Shown: one piece after another, positions 1 to 11,480 of the stretch
Numbering within the stretch: the stretch's first letter is position 1
How the letters are laid out: every line of letters begins with the position of its first letter
From: Babesia bovis T2Bo
Lineage: Eukaryota > Apicomplexa > Aconoidasida > Piroplasmida > Babesiidae
DNA length: 64,000 nucleotides
Direction of reading: 5' to 3'
Assembly: GCF_000165395.2 (NCBI RefSeq)
Contig: NC_010574.1
Coordinates: forward strand, 496,001-560,000
Notes under the pieces: generated by a model
Database searches by the model: none
What the model saw: the letters and a program-made list of their open reading frames with translations, nothing else
Told to the model about the DNA's origin: nothing
Made by a program: the position numbers and the translations under genes

Positions 1-3000
1 AATCAAAACAGTATCCACAACTCCATTTTCACTTGTTCTCAGACAACAGGAACAATCTTGCCTCAGGTTTTCATCCTCTTCGTCATTACACGCTGAAGTT
101 CTTCCAATAATGACATCGTCACCGAGAACACGGCTACCGGGCTGTACCAGACCGTCCGCATCGAGTTTTGTATAATCTCCTCTTTTCAATCCCACGCATG
201 TTGCCGGATTGGGGCGTTCAAAACGCTCCACAACTGTGCTCCCAACATGTTTTTCTTCACTAACATATGTTCGATTGAAAGCACTCCTAAATAGGCCACG
301 ATCAATCGACGACTGGTTCATAATAAGACTATCCTCTTGATTATATCCTGTGTAACACATAATGGCCACAATGGCATTGATTCCAGCAGGAAGTTCCCTG
401 AATCTAAGGAATTCCATGGAACGAGTGCAAACAAGTGGTTTCTGAGGGTAGTATAATAAATGGCTAAGCGGATCCATCCTGAGATTGAAATTTGTGGCAT
501 AGACACCCATAGCCTGTTTACCCATAGCACTTTGGTATGTGTTCCTGGGTGACTGGTTCTGGTCAGGAAACGGAATTATTGACGCACATACACCTAATAT
601 CATAGATGGATGGATTTCACAATGTGTGTAGGTGTTGCAATATGTGCTATTGTTTTTCAAATCTTCTGCAAACATGGCAATCATGCACATTTCTTCCTCT
701 TCGCAATCAACATATTCAACAACCCCTGATTCAATAAGACCATCCCAATTGCACTCATTGTTATCTAATCTTGCGATATCTGTCTTAGTAATAGCAAGAG
801 TATTGCCATTTTCGACGATTAACAGTGGACGCATGGCCCTACCTGCATCTGTAAATATTTTTACTTCCTGGGAGACGATGTCACAAACAATGCTAGTTTC
901 AGCGGCAATGTTCCCCCTCCTACGAAGTTCCAGTAGTGTTTTAACAAGGCTTTCGGCCTCATCAAAGCATCCTACCCATGTGCCATTAATAAAAATTTTG
1001 ATCCTATCTTTTATAACTTCTGGTGGAACTTCATCTAATGAGTCCATTCCCCATTCGCAAAGGAATTCATTAATAGTAGATGCTGCAGTCCCTACACTGA
1101 TGAAACACATAAGAGCCAAATTTTTCACCAGTCCAACAGCCTGGCCTTCTGGAGTTTCTGCAGGGCAAATCATACCCCAATGCGTATTATGTAGCTGTCT
1201 CGGTTTTGCTATTTTCCCTTCCCTACCAAGAGGGGTATTGAGCCTACGCAAATGTGACAAATATGAGGCGAACGTTAATCGGTTTAGCACTTGGCTAACT
1301 CCCGTTCTGACAACCTTGCCATCACGATCCCTTCCCCAGTTTCCGGTAAGAAGCTGGTACTGCAGTCCATGTGTAATTTGCGTTGCACTTCTGACAGCTC
1401 CTGCAACATCAAACTCCCTACCTGAATCTATTTGCTGTTGTAGTATCCTCTTTGTGTCTTTAACCATTTTCCTGAATAAGGTACCAAAACTAGATGCCAT
1501 TAAGGAACCAGCAAGATCCAGTCTTTTCTTACCGAAGTGGTCCCTATCATCCTCTGGGATTCGACCCAATCTTGATAGCAATAAACGATGAACCATGTAT
1601 CCTAAAAAGTAACACTTGCGACTTTCGCATCCCGGCTCCGTTCCTACATGAGGGAGGAAGTGCTGTCTAAGGAGATCTTTTGCGTATTGAACTCTTGTTT
1701 CTAATGGTGCACCGACTGTAGGACCACGCTTCCCTATAAAATCTAAACACATTTCCTGTGTCGAATAATCGGCGGTCTCCTCGAGAGATGGTCTCATGAG
1801 AGTTAACATCTGTTTGTCTTCAAAGTCGTAAACTATCCGCTGTAGTATATCCCTATCAGCTACACAACCTAATGCTCGAAAAAGAATTGCTATTGGTATA
1901 TCAGATTTGAGGTATGGTATTGAGCCGACTAGCTGTCCATGGCTTTTAAATCTATTTCCTGCGATTCCCGATGTTGATTTCATCATTATGCTGAAAGGTG
2001 TGGTGCCTTGTGAGAATTCTGGTTGTGACCTGATCTCTGCCACTAGGCTGTACTTAGAAGGTTGCTTCTTTTTAAAAATATATATGTAATTGTTGGCCAT
2101 TCTTTCCTGGCCGATTAAGACTCTTTCACCTCCATTAACTATGAAATATCCTCCTTCGTCAAATGGGCACTCACCAACATCAGCCAAATCATCTTCGCTT
2201 ATATCCTTAGTCCAGCAATATGCTGACTTCAGCATCATAGGTATTCTACCTAGTTCTATTCTTGGGTATGTAATTGTCTCCTGTAAAGTTTCCGTGTTGG
2301 TGTTCTCGTCCCTTAGGTAAGTTTTTTGCTCGATGTCAACATAAATTTGGGAAGAGTATGTAAGATTTCTTAGCCTAGCTTCCTGTGGCCAAATATGTTT
2401 CAACACACCGGCCATTTCTTCTACGCATGGTTTATTGAGAGACAATTGGCCAAATTTTAGCTTGTATACAATGTTGTTCTCTCGTTCATCTTCTGGATGG
2501 TACTGTGGTTGTGGTCTGTTATTATATCAAAACGTAGGTGTTAACAACTCACGTAATTTCGATGGGTGGGTGCTGATCTATAGTTTCTTGCATGCGATAT
2601 GTTACGAAATCATTGAAGCTTTCGATTTGCTGATGGACCAGGCCATGGGTATTAAAGAAAGATCCTACAAAACTTTAGTAAAGTATATTCATTATAGACG
2701 TTAGCACGCATCTATAGTATTAAACTACAGAAAACAGAATGTACAAGTCAGAGGATTGAGTGATGAAATAGACATATCCACGACATACCGATGACCTTCC
2801 AGCTGTCTTCATCAGTAAAAGCGTCCAATTCATTCTTGCCGTAGTTAATTACATTTGTTTGCTTTGTGATGTCATTATCCCAATTATTAAATGCATAGTT
2901 ATCTTGTGTTTTCCTTTGGGAATCTATGGATTATTTACATTTGTGATTGTTGGTGCCTACCTTCAGCCCAGTTCTGAGACCTCACGAATTGAGTGGGCTC

Positions 3001-3021
3001 ATAGACATGTCCGACCACCAT
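1..3021 (-). CDS. RPB2: DNA-directed RNA polymerase II second-largest subunit RPB2 (3' part beyond window)
   Basis: Catalytic-core subunit of nuclear RNA polymerase II. The conceptual protein runs off the left edge after about 941 residues; the family is near 1,170, so the C-terminal hybrid-binding and clamp parts are missing. The ATG is at 3021. Phase-consistent introns lie at 2960-2924, 2788-2665 and 2552-2516; the rest is one open exon. Near the N-terminus it reads GLVHQQIESFNDFV and later GECPFDEGGYFIVNG and QERMANN, all RPB2-type. Near the left edge are KQAMGVYATNFNLRMD, RFRELPAGINAIVAIMCYTG and GYNQEDSLIMNQSSIDRG, which match Pol II rather than Pol I or III second subunits. It diverges from the membrane-protein gene at 3338 with 316 bp between start codons. 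Family assignment is firm; the exon 1 boundary rests on splice signals and phase. Confidence 0.93.
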
Positions 3022-3337
3022 GTCGCCTTGTCAATTGTTAATTTTTTATAATAATCCTAAACGAGTGTTTTGTTGCCGATCTCTCCCCACCTTTGAAACC
3101 AACCAACGGGGAATTATCCTATGACTAATAATTATATTCTATTTGTCCAAGTGGGCATATAGGCTGGTCAATGTATACTCATAAACACCTGGTTTAATTT
3201 GTATATTCTTTATCATTATCATTTCTGTTAATTCTAGATATCTATCGCGACCCTTTGCCCACCTATAGGTGTGTAGTATCATCCTGCGCCATACCACTGT
3301 GTTTACTCTGAGATATTGCTTCTATTAATTTGGCAAT
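3022..3337. other. Intergenic, divergent promoter region
   Basis: Separates the RPB2 start from the start of the membrane-protein gene. It is AT-rich with no convincing ORF or RNA gene. By position it should hold both promoters, but I see no defined motif. Confidence 0.4.
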
Positions 3338-4042
3338 ATGGCTCAATCAGATGCTGCTCGCCAGCGCCGTAAGCGCGTTCTAGGAGACTCTACTAAGAGG
3401 CTCAATTCTCTTAGTAAGCCTGAGTACGATGACGATGAATCTGAGCCTCCCACATCTTTTGTGGAGGAGGTTTTTCGTACTCAGAGTGGTAAAAAGACGC
3501 CTGCCAAAAAGAAGGAGGATAAGTCTGATGTGTATTCGTTGAATCACGTATCTACTCGTCGCATTGCATTCTTCAACATATTGAGCTACGTGGTCAGCTT
3601 TATTTTTGGTACTTACGCCTGTTACACTTTACACGCTGAGCGTGTAAGTATGTACTGCCCATTTTTCTTTCGTGGTTTGTTCTTCATGATGGATAAGTTC
3701 GGCGTAGGTCGTATGATAAACCATGCAATGGATCTTTGGATAAATGCTCCATTGTATGTTCATAAGAAAACTGTTATGGCCCTGACGTATGGTTCAATGA
3801 TGATGAGTTTGTATCCTCTATTTTCTTCGTTTTTTACGACTAATGGCAAAAAGAAGCCCTCTGAAACTGAGAATTCAAATGAGGAGGAAGAGAAGGCTGA
3901 TCAGTATGTTGACATAAGCGAGGAACAGCTGATCCGATTTGGTTCATTTGTTGCTCGTTCGGCTGCTGCGTGTCTTGTATTTGGACTTTTGGGTTACGAC
4001 GGTCTATATAACATGCCGAGCATCATTACATTTCTCCGATAG
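3338..4042 (+). CDS. Three-helix membrane protein, possible GET2/CAML-like tail-anchored protein receptor
   Basis: Single-exon gene for 234 residues. The first 25 residues are basic (RQRRKRVLGDSTKRLNSL), followed by an acidic, charged linker to about residue 70. Hydrophobic segments follow at about 75-97, 144-166 and 201-221, with a weaker one near 106-118 and an acidic loop at about 171-198. A cytosolic N-terminal Arg cluster followed by a short helix ending in RL-x-x-L, then three C-terminal membrane spans, is the architecture of GET2 and CAML. Those ER receptors recruit the GET3 ATPase for insertion of tail-anchored proteins. This is a topology and motif argument only; another ER membrane protein is possible. 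No signal peptide is seen. Confidence 0.5.
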   Translation: MAQSDAARQRRKRVLGDSTKRLNSLSKPEYDDDESEPPTSFVEEVFRTQSGKKTPAKKKEDKSDVYSLNHVSTRRIAFFNILSYVVSFIFGTYACYTLHAERVSMYCPFFFRGLFFMMDKFGVGRMINHAMDLWINAPLYVHKKTVMALTYGSMMMSLYPLFSSFFTTNGKKKPSETENSNEEEEKADQYVDISEEQLIRFGSFVARSAAACLVFGLLGYDGLYNMPSIITFLR

Positions 4043-4333
4043 ATTAACACTATTCAACATTAGTAGTTAGAGTTCATGTGTATGTATATCATGCATATAC
4101 AGATTATGATCGTTGAGTATTCGCCATCTCGGTACCATGAGCGTTCCATGGTAACTTTATAGCGAAGTTAATTGACGTGTAAAAATGAAATTTTGGGTGT
4201 CTACTTATATATGTGTATTCCTTTAGTGATTTTATTACCGTGTGTATGTGTAACAGTGATTAACACTGTCATTGAATTCCATCAATATACTTCTTCAAAC
4301 GTTTGTCGGTTATATGATTCTTCTTTCCTCAGA
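4043..4333. other. Intergenic, no feature recognised
   Basis: About 290 bp between two same-strand genes. AT-rich; I see no ORF or structure beyond presumed 3' and 5' UTR sequence. Confidence 0.35.
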
Positions 4334-5355
4334 ATGGCTCCTGATTTAGTGTAAGTTAGTCTATATACCTTCTATTCTGTAAGGCTGGTGGATTTAAATA
4401 GCATTTTTGTAATGTCTTTTGCAGGGTCAGTATTCCTTCTGTTACTGAAGGCAAGGCTGTCCACAATGAGGACCATCTAGACGGCAGCAGTGCTGTGATT
4501 AAAGTGATTGTTTTTGGTGGTATTGATGGTGGGTGTGCCTTGGCTTAATTATATCTTCATTATAGGCATTCTGACTATGTTTGCTGTTGTTTCGGGTTGC
4601 GCTGGTGCAGCTATATCACCTTTGCAGACTATTTGTGTGACAATTGGTACTCTTTTAGCTTCTGCATTTTCAATGGGTCACGGTGAATTCATCAGTTCCA
4701 AGGCAGAACATGATTACATGGAGGCGGAGCGCCTACGTGAGGAGAAGTAGGTTCACTGATTTGATTTCGTAGCTCACTTTATCAGGGAAGTGGCTGAAAA
4801 GCCAGATATGGAGAAGAAGGAAATGTTCGACATATACACTGGGCGCTACAACTTTACACCGGAGGATGCCAATTGTTTGGTAGACTTGACGTTCAGTAAC
4901 AAAGAATTCTTCCTGCGTCACATGATGGTTGAGGAGCTTGGCATACTTTTGGTAAAAGATGAATTGACGCCTGTTAAGCGAGGTATGATTTCAATTTGTA
5001 TCTATATACTAGAACAGGGGTGATTATGTTTGGCAGCTTTTGCGTATTAGGTTCCTTCCCATTGGTTGGGTTCTTTGGTTATTTCTTAAACGTTGCCAAG
5101 TCTACGTCTCAGATCATAGGATTCACCACAACTGCATTGTTTTCAATTTTGGGTACCATGTGTCTTGGTTATTTCAAGGTTGGAATAAATATGCTGTATA
5201 CATTAATATCATTTCAGGGTAGTTATACCAAACAGAGCCGGATAAAATCTGCTATGTTTATGGCGTTTAACGGTATTGTTGTTGGCCTGATATCATATTT
5301 ATCTGGGCTTGCATTGACGGTAGGTTCGGATACCTCAAACCTTAACATGTCATAG
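4334..5355 (+). CDS. VIT: Vacuolar iron transporter (VIT1/CCC1 family)
   Basis: Membrane transporter moving Fe2+ from cytosol into an acidic organelle or the ER, a detoxification role known for the Plasmodium homologue. Exons by GT-AG and phase: 4334-4350, 4425-4528, 4566-4746, 4786-4982, 5018-5355. Diagnostic stretches are the first-helix signature VIVFGGIDGILTMFAVVSG, then GHGEFISSKAEHDYMEAE (acidic iron-relay region), an acidic cytosolic helix pair (EKKEMFDIYTGRYNF), HMMVEELG, and C-terminal helices. A stretch at 5179-5217 is in frame but looks like a further 39-nt intron, because removing it restores the family spacing between the fourth helix and the following SYTKQSRIKSA. The product is about 265 residues with that intron removed, 278 without. 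No organelle-targeting extension is seen. Confidence 0.9.
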
Positions 5356-6315
5356 GCTATGTTTCCTGATGCAAGTGTCTAACAGCAACTACTGCGTTTT
5401 ATTTGCCTGTTATCATCGCAAAATGTACCCTTTACAACAGGTGCCATATAGTAATTGTTTGCTGAATTTGTAGTAGAGTGTGTACCTCTGCATGAAGCTT
5501 AAATCTTCCTGTCTGATCGTTTTTAACCTGCTGTTGTCTGTTAGTTCGTTCCTTCGTTGGCCAACAAATACAGTTATTGGCTGTCACTATTTGTATATTT
5601 AGTGAAGGTTGCAATACTTCCACTGCTGTGTGGTAATATACCCGGTGACATGGCGGGCATTATATAACTACTCATGCTTAGATTGGGCCATTTCAATTAG
5701 TATTTCATTTAATCTATTTGTGCAGTAACTGTGTCAATCCTTTATACGGCATTTGTGGCCGTATAGGAGGAGTTGTGCAACGGAACTGTTAGCTTATCTA
5801 ATTCGTTTATTGCGTTGTGTAGATAAATTTCTACACATTTCGTGCTTCTCTATTATACATTTTGGTTTTTGCGTACCGATTGGAAGATTCGCGATTGGCC
5901 ACAATTGTGTATGAAGCATGTCTTTTCGTGTGACCAGCAAGGAGGCTCTATCACGTAATTCTACAGCTTTACACGGTTATATGTGATTCTATCTGCTTGT
6001 ATGTGGAAGATTGGTACAATGCATTGTAGCTTTCAAGGCCATATTCTATCATCGGTTGTTTTTCGCACATATTGACCCTTTTATATATAAAACGTTCTAT
6101 TGGTTTGGATCTTTTTAGTATATCAATACATTGTATTGCGTTTTTTATTATCGTGGGTCTTCTTTCCTGAGCTGTCATTTTCATTTTTTTATTGACTACT
6201 GTGTTAATCATTCTGGCAAAGATCGGATTAATATACATTGGTTGCGTATATTTTCGAGTGTTTTACTATTAATTGGTGATAAAACATATGTTATGTATCT
6301 CTATCTGTTGTAACA
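5356..6315. other. Intergenic, 960 bp, no gene recognised
   Basis: AT-rich spacer with only short overlapping ORFs in several frames and no recognisable protein. It presumably holds the VIT 3' UTR and the promoter and 5' UTR of the Kelch-BTB gene. No tRNA-like B box was noticed. Confidence 0.35.
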
Positions 6316-7911
6316 ATGGAATCATTATGTCAAAATATGTTTTTGTTGCAGCAGGACATCAGTTCCTCTCCTTGTGCACCAGCTCCACGTGCTGCTCACA
6401 GCTGTGACGCTGTAGGTCGTGTTCTTGTGATATTCGGTGGTTGGAGTGGCAATAATCCTTTATCGGATGCTTATGCATTCCATACTCTTAAGCGTCGTTG
6501 GATTCGTTTGAACTTGTGCGTGGAGGAGTCTTCTGTCACTGCTCCTGGTTCTAAGAAGAAGACTACTTTTAATTTGTCATCGCTTGTTCGTAACAACCAT
6601 GCTTCTGCTGTATACGGTGGTGAATTGTTTATCCACGGTGGGCACAGCGGTTCTTCTTGGTTAATGGATATGTTTGCAATTGACGTTTCTAGATTGAACG
6701 ATGTTTTTGACAATTACAACCCGGAGGTGCCTGTTGATGCACAAGTTCGTTATGTTTCTTGTGCCGGCAGGGTTCCCAGTAAGCGTGCTTGTCATACTTT
6801 TACTCGTGTAGATGATAAGTTTTACAGTTTCGGTGGTTATGACGGTACTATGTGTTTTAACGATCTTGACTGCTTTGACCCTGCCACTGCTACGTGGACT
6901 CGTTTGAGCAAGCCCAATGGTAAGAAGCCTCAGCCTCGCAATGCTCATGTGATGGTAACTGATGGCAAGCTTTTATACATGAATGGTGGTCACTCTGGTC
7001 CTACTCACTATGATGACATATATACTTACAACATTGCTACTCACACTTGGACTCGTGTTGATTTTTCTGGTGATGTGACTCCTTTGGCTGTTCGTGGTCA
7101 TTCTGCTTGTTACTTCAATCACGAGATATATATCTTTGGTGGTTTCAATGGTGAGCAGGTGTTTAACACATTGTATGTATTTAACCCACGCACTTGTGCA
7201 TGGCGTCGTCAGCCCATGGTATCCGAGGGAGCTCCTTTATCTCGCCGTCAGCGCAGTTGCATGGTCCCATTGGAGAACAGTGTATATATATTTGGTGGTT
7301 TTAATGGTCGTGAGTGGCTGAATGACACTCATATGTTGGAATACCGTTCTGAGTGCACTCGTTCTTTTGACCCTATGCTATCATCATTGGCGCAGAACAT
7401 CAGTAAGTATTTGGACAACCCTAAGTATTCCGACGTTTCTATATCGGTTTCGGGTAAGGACATTCCCGCACATAAGGTGATTCTGAGTGCCAACTCTAAG
7501 TATTTTGACGATATTTTAAGTCAAGAGGACCCTCCTGAGGTGATTGAGTTATGCGGCTGGTCATTGGATGCCGTTATGAAGATGGTTGAGTTTATGTATT
7601 CTGCTAGAATTCGTGACTTTCACAGTCACACTCACTTTAAGCTTTGTGAGATAATGGGACTTGCAGATGCTTGTGCCCTCGACACTTTGAAGAACATGTG
7701 TCAGGATGTTTTAATTCGTAAGATGGACGTTGACAATGTATGTTACATGCTTAAGTACTCCAAGTTGTACAACGCTGACTTGATGCGCCAGCACTGCTTT
7801 AACTTTATTTCTGAGCATGCTGCTGATGTCATGCGTACACCAGCGTTTGAGGAGCTTTCTTCTGTGCCTTCTCTCGTCATGGAGTTGGCCAAACTCTCCG
7901 TGAAGAGCTGA
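6316..7911 (+). CDS. Kelch-repeat / BTB-BACK protein (LZTR1-like order)
   Basis: 531-residue, apparently single-exon protein. Residues from about 25 to 345 form a Kelch propeller: repeated FGG or NGG blades such as VIFGGWSGNNPLSDAY, YSFGGYDGTMCFNDLDCF, IYIFGGFNGEQVFNTLYVF and VYIFGGFNGREWLNDTHML. A BTB/POZ domain follows from about 365 to 465 (YSDVSISVSGKDIPAHKVIL, then IELCGWSLDAVMKMVEFMYS), and then a BACK-like helical tail. The Kelch-before-BTB order resembles LZTR1 and is the reverse of apicomplexan Kelch13. BTB proteins of this kind usually bridge a bound substrate to a Cullin-3 ubiquitin ligase, so substrate-adaptor function is inferred. The coding strand is rich in GT-ending codons. 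An additional upstream exon cannot be excluded. Confidence 0.85.
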   Translation: MESLCQNMFLLQQDISSSPCAPAPRAAHSCDAVGRVLVIFGGWSGNNPLSDAYAFHTLKRRWIRLNLCVEESSVTAPGSKKKTTFNLSSLVRNNHASAVYGGELFIHGGHSGSSWLMDMFAIDVSRLNDVFDNYNPEVPVDAQVRYVSCAGRVPSKRACHTFTRVDDKFYSFGGYDGTMCFNDLDCFDPATATWTRLSKPNGKKPQPRNAHVMVTDGKLLYMNGGHSGPTHYDDIYTYNIATHTWTRVDFSGDVTPLAVRGHSACYFNHEIYIFGGFNGEQVFNTLYVFNPRTCAWRRQPMVSEGAPLSRRQRSCMVPLENSVYIFGGFNGREWLNDTHMLEYRSECTRSFDPMLSSLAQNISKYLDNPKYSDVSISVSGKDIPAHKVILSANSKYFDDILSQEDPPEVIELCGWSLDAVMKMVEFMYSARIRDFHSHTHFKLCEIMGLADACALDTLKNMCQDVLIRKMDVDNVCYMLKYSKLYNADLMRQHCFNFISEHAADVMRTPAFEELSSVPSLVMELAKLSVKS

Positions 7912-7999
7912 AGGTATCACATCGCATGGTATTTTCGGAGTGTCATGTATTAGAACATATATTAATGTACAGCGATTTATATGTTATTATTGCGATATC

Positions 8000-10900
8000 T
8001 TAGCCTGTGTGCTGCATTATGGCGGCAATGGCTTTCATGCTAATCACCAGGGCATCATGGTAGCGATTGTCCTCTGGGTTGTTGCGATATCTTACTAGTG
8101 TCTCTATCTGCAGTGCAGCGCACGGTCCTAGCAGGCGCGCATTGCACCTAAATCCTCTCCTGACCACAATGTCATGATCACAGAATTCTCGTTCGCATGT
8201 GACTTGCTTTATGAGATTAGTTGCACGCATTAAATTTGTCCTAAGCATCTCACCTATGTGTATATAGTCCTGTGGTACCAGTGCCTTTTCATACTCCTCG
8301 GTGATGTTGGCGTTCGTCTTTAGTAGTACCATGCTAACTAGGTGCAGGAAACTGCTACAGAACGGCCAACTTCTGTACATGTCCTTAAGTAGCTCAAGTC
8401 GTCCCGTGCTAATGGCGTGTTGTAGTCCATCAGCTAATCCTAGCCATATTGGCATATTTAGCTGTACCTGTGTCCAACCGAATACCCACGGAATTGCTCG
8501 TATAGTGTCTATACCACCGTCCTTCGTACGTTTAGCTGGTCTCGAGCCTATATTCATTAATTTCATTTCCTTCACTGGTGTAAGTGCTGTGAAGTACTCA
8601 GGAAAGCCTGGTATATCGCGAACTACTTTCCTATATGCTTTGTACGAGATCTCCGCCATCTCATCCCAAAGCTCTATCCACTCTGGTTTAACTTCGATTG
8701 CATCTGCATTTACGTTAAATTGGATACATGACGTTAGGTAATACTCCATAGTTCTTAAGCAATCATGTGGCAGTGCAAACATGTAGCCAATGGTCTCGCC
8801 TTGGACCGTTAGCCTAAGGTAATTGTTAAGTGTCCCCCTGGGTTGTGACATTATTGCATGGTGTAGGGGCCCACCGCCGCGTGAAATTGAACCTCCTCTG
8901 CCATGGAAGTAACGTATTTTCACAGCGCTCTGCTCCGCCACCTGGTACAGCATTTGTTGTGCCTGTGTATATTACATATATTCAATAGTTCTTACCTTGT
9001 ATAGCTCCCACGATGCCGCCAGACGTCCTCCGTCCTTCCCGGAGTCTGAGTATCCAATCATCACTTCCTGTGTGCTGTTGTGGTAAGTTATTAGGTAATC
9101 TCGGTAGCAAGGGTTGCCGAAGAGGCACTTCATAGTGTCGCTTGATGACCGGAGTGACCCTATAGTCTCCAGTAACGGCACTATTTTAACTCGGTGTGAT
9201 ACGCCATCACGTTGGCTCCCTGCTATTTTTTCTAAAAAGGTTGCAACCAGTAGCACGTCCGAAGCTTCTTGACACATGGAAATTACGTATGCATTTATTA
9301 CTTCAGTGCCTAGCTCTCCAACCACCTTAAAGGTGCCTACAACGTCATCAACTCCATCCGGCGCTTCTTTTAACATATCTTCAGTTATTCCAAATTGACC
9401 TTTTTGGGATATTATATCTGAAAGCAGTGCCACCTTATCGCATTCAAGCATTTCCGAATAGCGTTTGTTGGATAAACCCAGCTTTTTGAAAAGGTAATCG
9501 GCTGCTAATGTGTGTTTAGAGCTATCTTGGCGTATATCTAGCCTGAGCAGGTACAATCCAAATGTTTCCAAACACCTAATTACCCCTTTGAGCCTAGAAT
9601 TTGCAAACATGCTGCATCCTACTTCACAAAGCGATGCGTAGCACCTCTTCAAGGGTTCCATGATCTCTGCCACTGAGTTGTAAACGCATTTACGTATTCC
9701 CTCGGCAACATTGCTCCGTTCATTAGCCAGGTCCTTCCTGGCTATGTACCTTGTAATCTGGAATTAACTTAGTTTCCACATTATTTACCTACCGTTAACC
9801 GGGTTCCAATGTACCTAAACAGTGTCCGGTACACTTCATCTGGTTGTGCATCTGGCATCATGCAGGTGAACTCATCGGAGAAATATGCCCCAATGCCATC
9901 CATGGCACCCATATTTCCGAGTATGGCGCCCAGCTCCTTATCTAAAGTGCTCGTATATAACTTGAATTCATCAGTGGCATCCTTCAGAGGTAATTCTTCT
10001 GCCAACCGCTCCATCTGGCACTAATGTATAATCATGTTTTATACCTACCATATGCAAATATAAATCACAGGCGTGTATCTTATTGAAGCATACAGTTTGC
10101 CTTGTTATATCTGGTGTTACAAACGGGTTGCCATCGCGGTCACCTCCTGCCCATGATGAAAAGGTAAACAGTTTGGTGTCTAAAGGCAACGGTGGTAGAT
10201 TCTGCTCCTCAAGGAATGCATCGAGGTATTCATACAAATTAGGCACGCTGTCGAAAATTGTACTTTTAATGCGGTGTGCTACGGCAACGATCTGGAATGT
10301 ATTGATACCCATGTCGTAAGTGTTACCTCATCGAATAGTGTAGGCTTCTGTCTTCTAATCTGGTCCGTATGCCACATGGTGGCGATATGCATCTCAAGGT
10401 CCTTGATAAGCTAGGTGGGTGTACATCAGGGACAACTTGAAACTTACGGAAGCTTCCTCGAATGGTGTACACTTTTGCCCGTCAAATTGCAATAGCAACT
10501 CGCAGAGTCTTTTGTGGTTCATCAGGCTAGTGAGTCTATGTGTTTCCGTTGGATGCGCAGTCAATACGAAATCAATATGCATATTTGCGATGTGCTGGTA
10601 GATATCTTCTGGTTTCATGCCCTTTTGCTAATGCTCCCATGAAATTCTGCCTAGACAACATACCTTAAACATCTCCATTGAGCCACGGAGCGTGTACGTT
10701 GTACCCTGGAAGTCACTATCTTCCGCATTGGTCCTCTCATATGCATCTCTTCTTCTCTTTTTTTGTGCCTTGTCGGCAGTATTGCCTATGAACATGTTAT
10801 ACCAACGCATCCCAGGGGTGCAAGCACTTTATGGAAGTACACTGTTAATATAAGCAATATTGAACACGTCAAATCCTGGCATCAGAATCAAGGACGAGAT

Positions 10901-11368
10901 CGCTCTTGATGCTGCGCCATAATCTACGCACAAATACATCTACTGGCACATCCTTTGTGTATCTATCCATTACATTCACTTACCTATGGCGCATATTATG
11001 CGTAAAGTTCGTGCCAAATGTGGCCAATATGACACATCCAATTCGTGTAGCTTCTTCCTAGCCCATTTGATATCTCCCGAATCTTCATGTTGCACTATTT
11101 CGCTGATTTTTTCGTACACATCTTCCGGTACACACTTGCGTACAACTTGGAAGAGTATAGCTTCCAGTAAAGTCATGTCTAGGACTAGTGGCTGTTGGAA
11201 ATCAACATGATCTCCTTCTTGCCTATTTTTCCTCCGCTCTTGTAGAGCTGCCAATACATCACCTTCCTCCATTTTAATAGATGAGGTGGTATATGTGTCA
11301 ACGTCTAGATCATGTGTTACATTGGTGACGTTATGAGGATGGTGTGTTATATCGAGCCTTGTACCCAT
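8000..11368 (-). CDS. PEPC: Phosphoenolpyruvate carboxylase, eight exons
   Basis: Catalyses PEP + bicarbonate to oxaloacetate + phosphate, an anaplerotic cytosolic step. Eight phase-consistent exons: 11368-10984, 10785-10664, 10621-10448, 10401-10327, 10291-10049, 10020-9793, 9757-8996, 8962-8000, giving 983 residues. The joined frame shows the family signatures: FVLTAHPTETHR with the catalytic His, HTDQIRRQKPT, SWAGGDRDGNPFVT, GLYLLRLDIRQ, GYSDSGKDGGR across to LYKAQQ, and RYFHGRGGSISRGGGPLHHA. The C-terminus is IAAIMQHTG, close to the conserved QNTG end. Introns are 28-46 nt except the first (198 nt). I see no plant-type N-terminal phosphorylation site or targeting peptide. The gene is transcribed away from the coiled-coil gene that starts at 11481. 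Confidence 0.95.
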
Positions 11369-11480
11369 ACTATCAGCTTTATTTTAAATTAACGTTTTAA
11401 ATTTTAACCATGTGTATGGTACAGTGACTTCGTTCAATTCCTATCATTCTGCTGGCCATCATTAGCGGCACTGCGTCCAG

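Noticed and set aside
632..1591. 319-codon plus-strand ORF
   Set aside because: Antisense shadow of RPB2, whose minus-strand frame matches the family over the whole interval.
3022..6315. tRNA or other structured RNA genes in intergenic spacers
   Set aside because: No B-box-like GGTTCGAATCC with a matching A box noticed; a covariance-model search would be needed to settle it.
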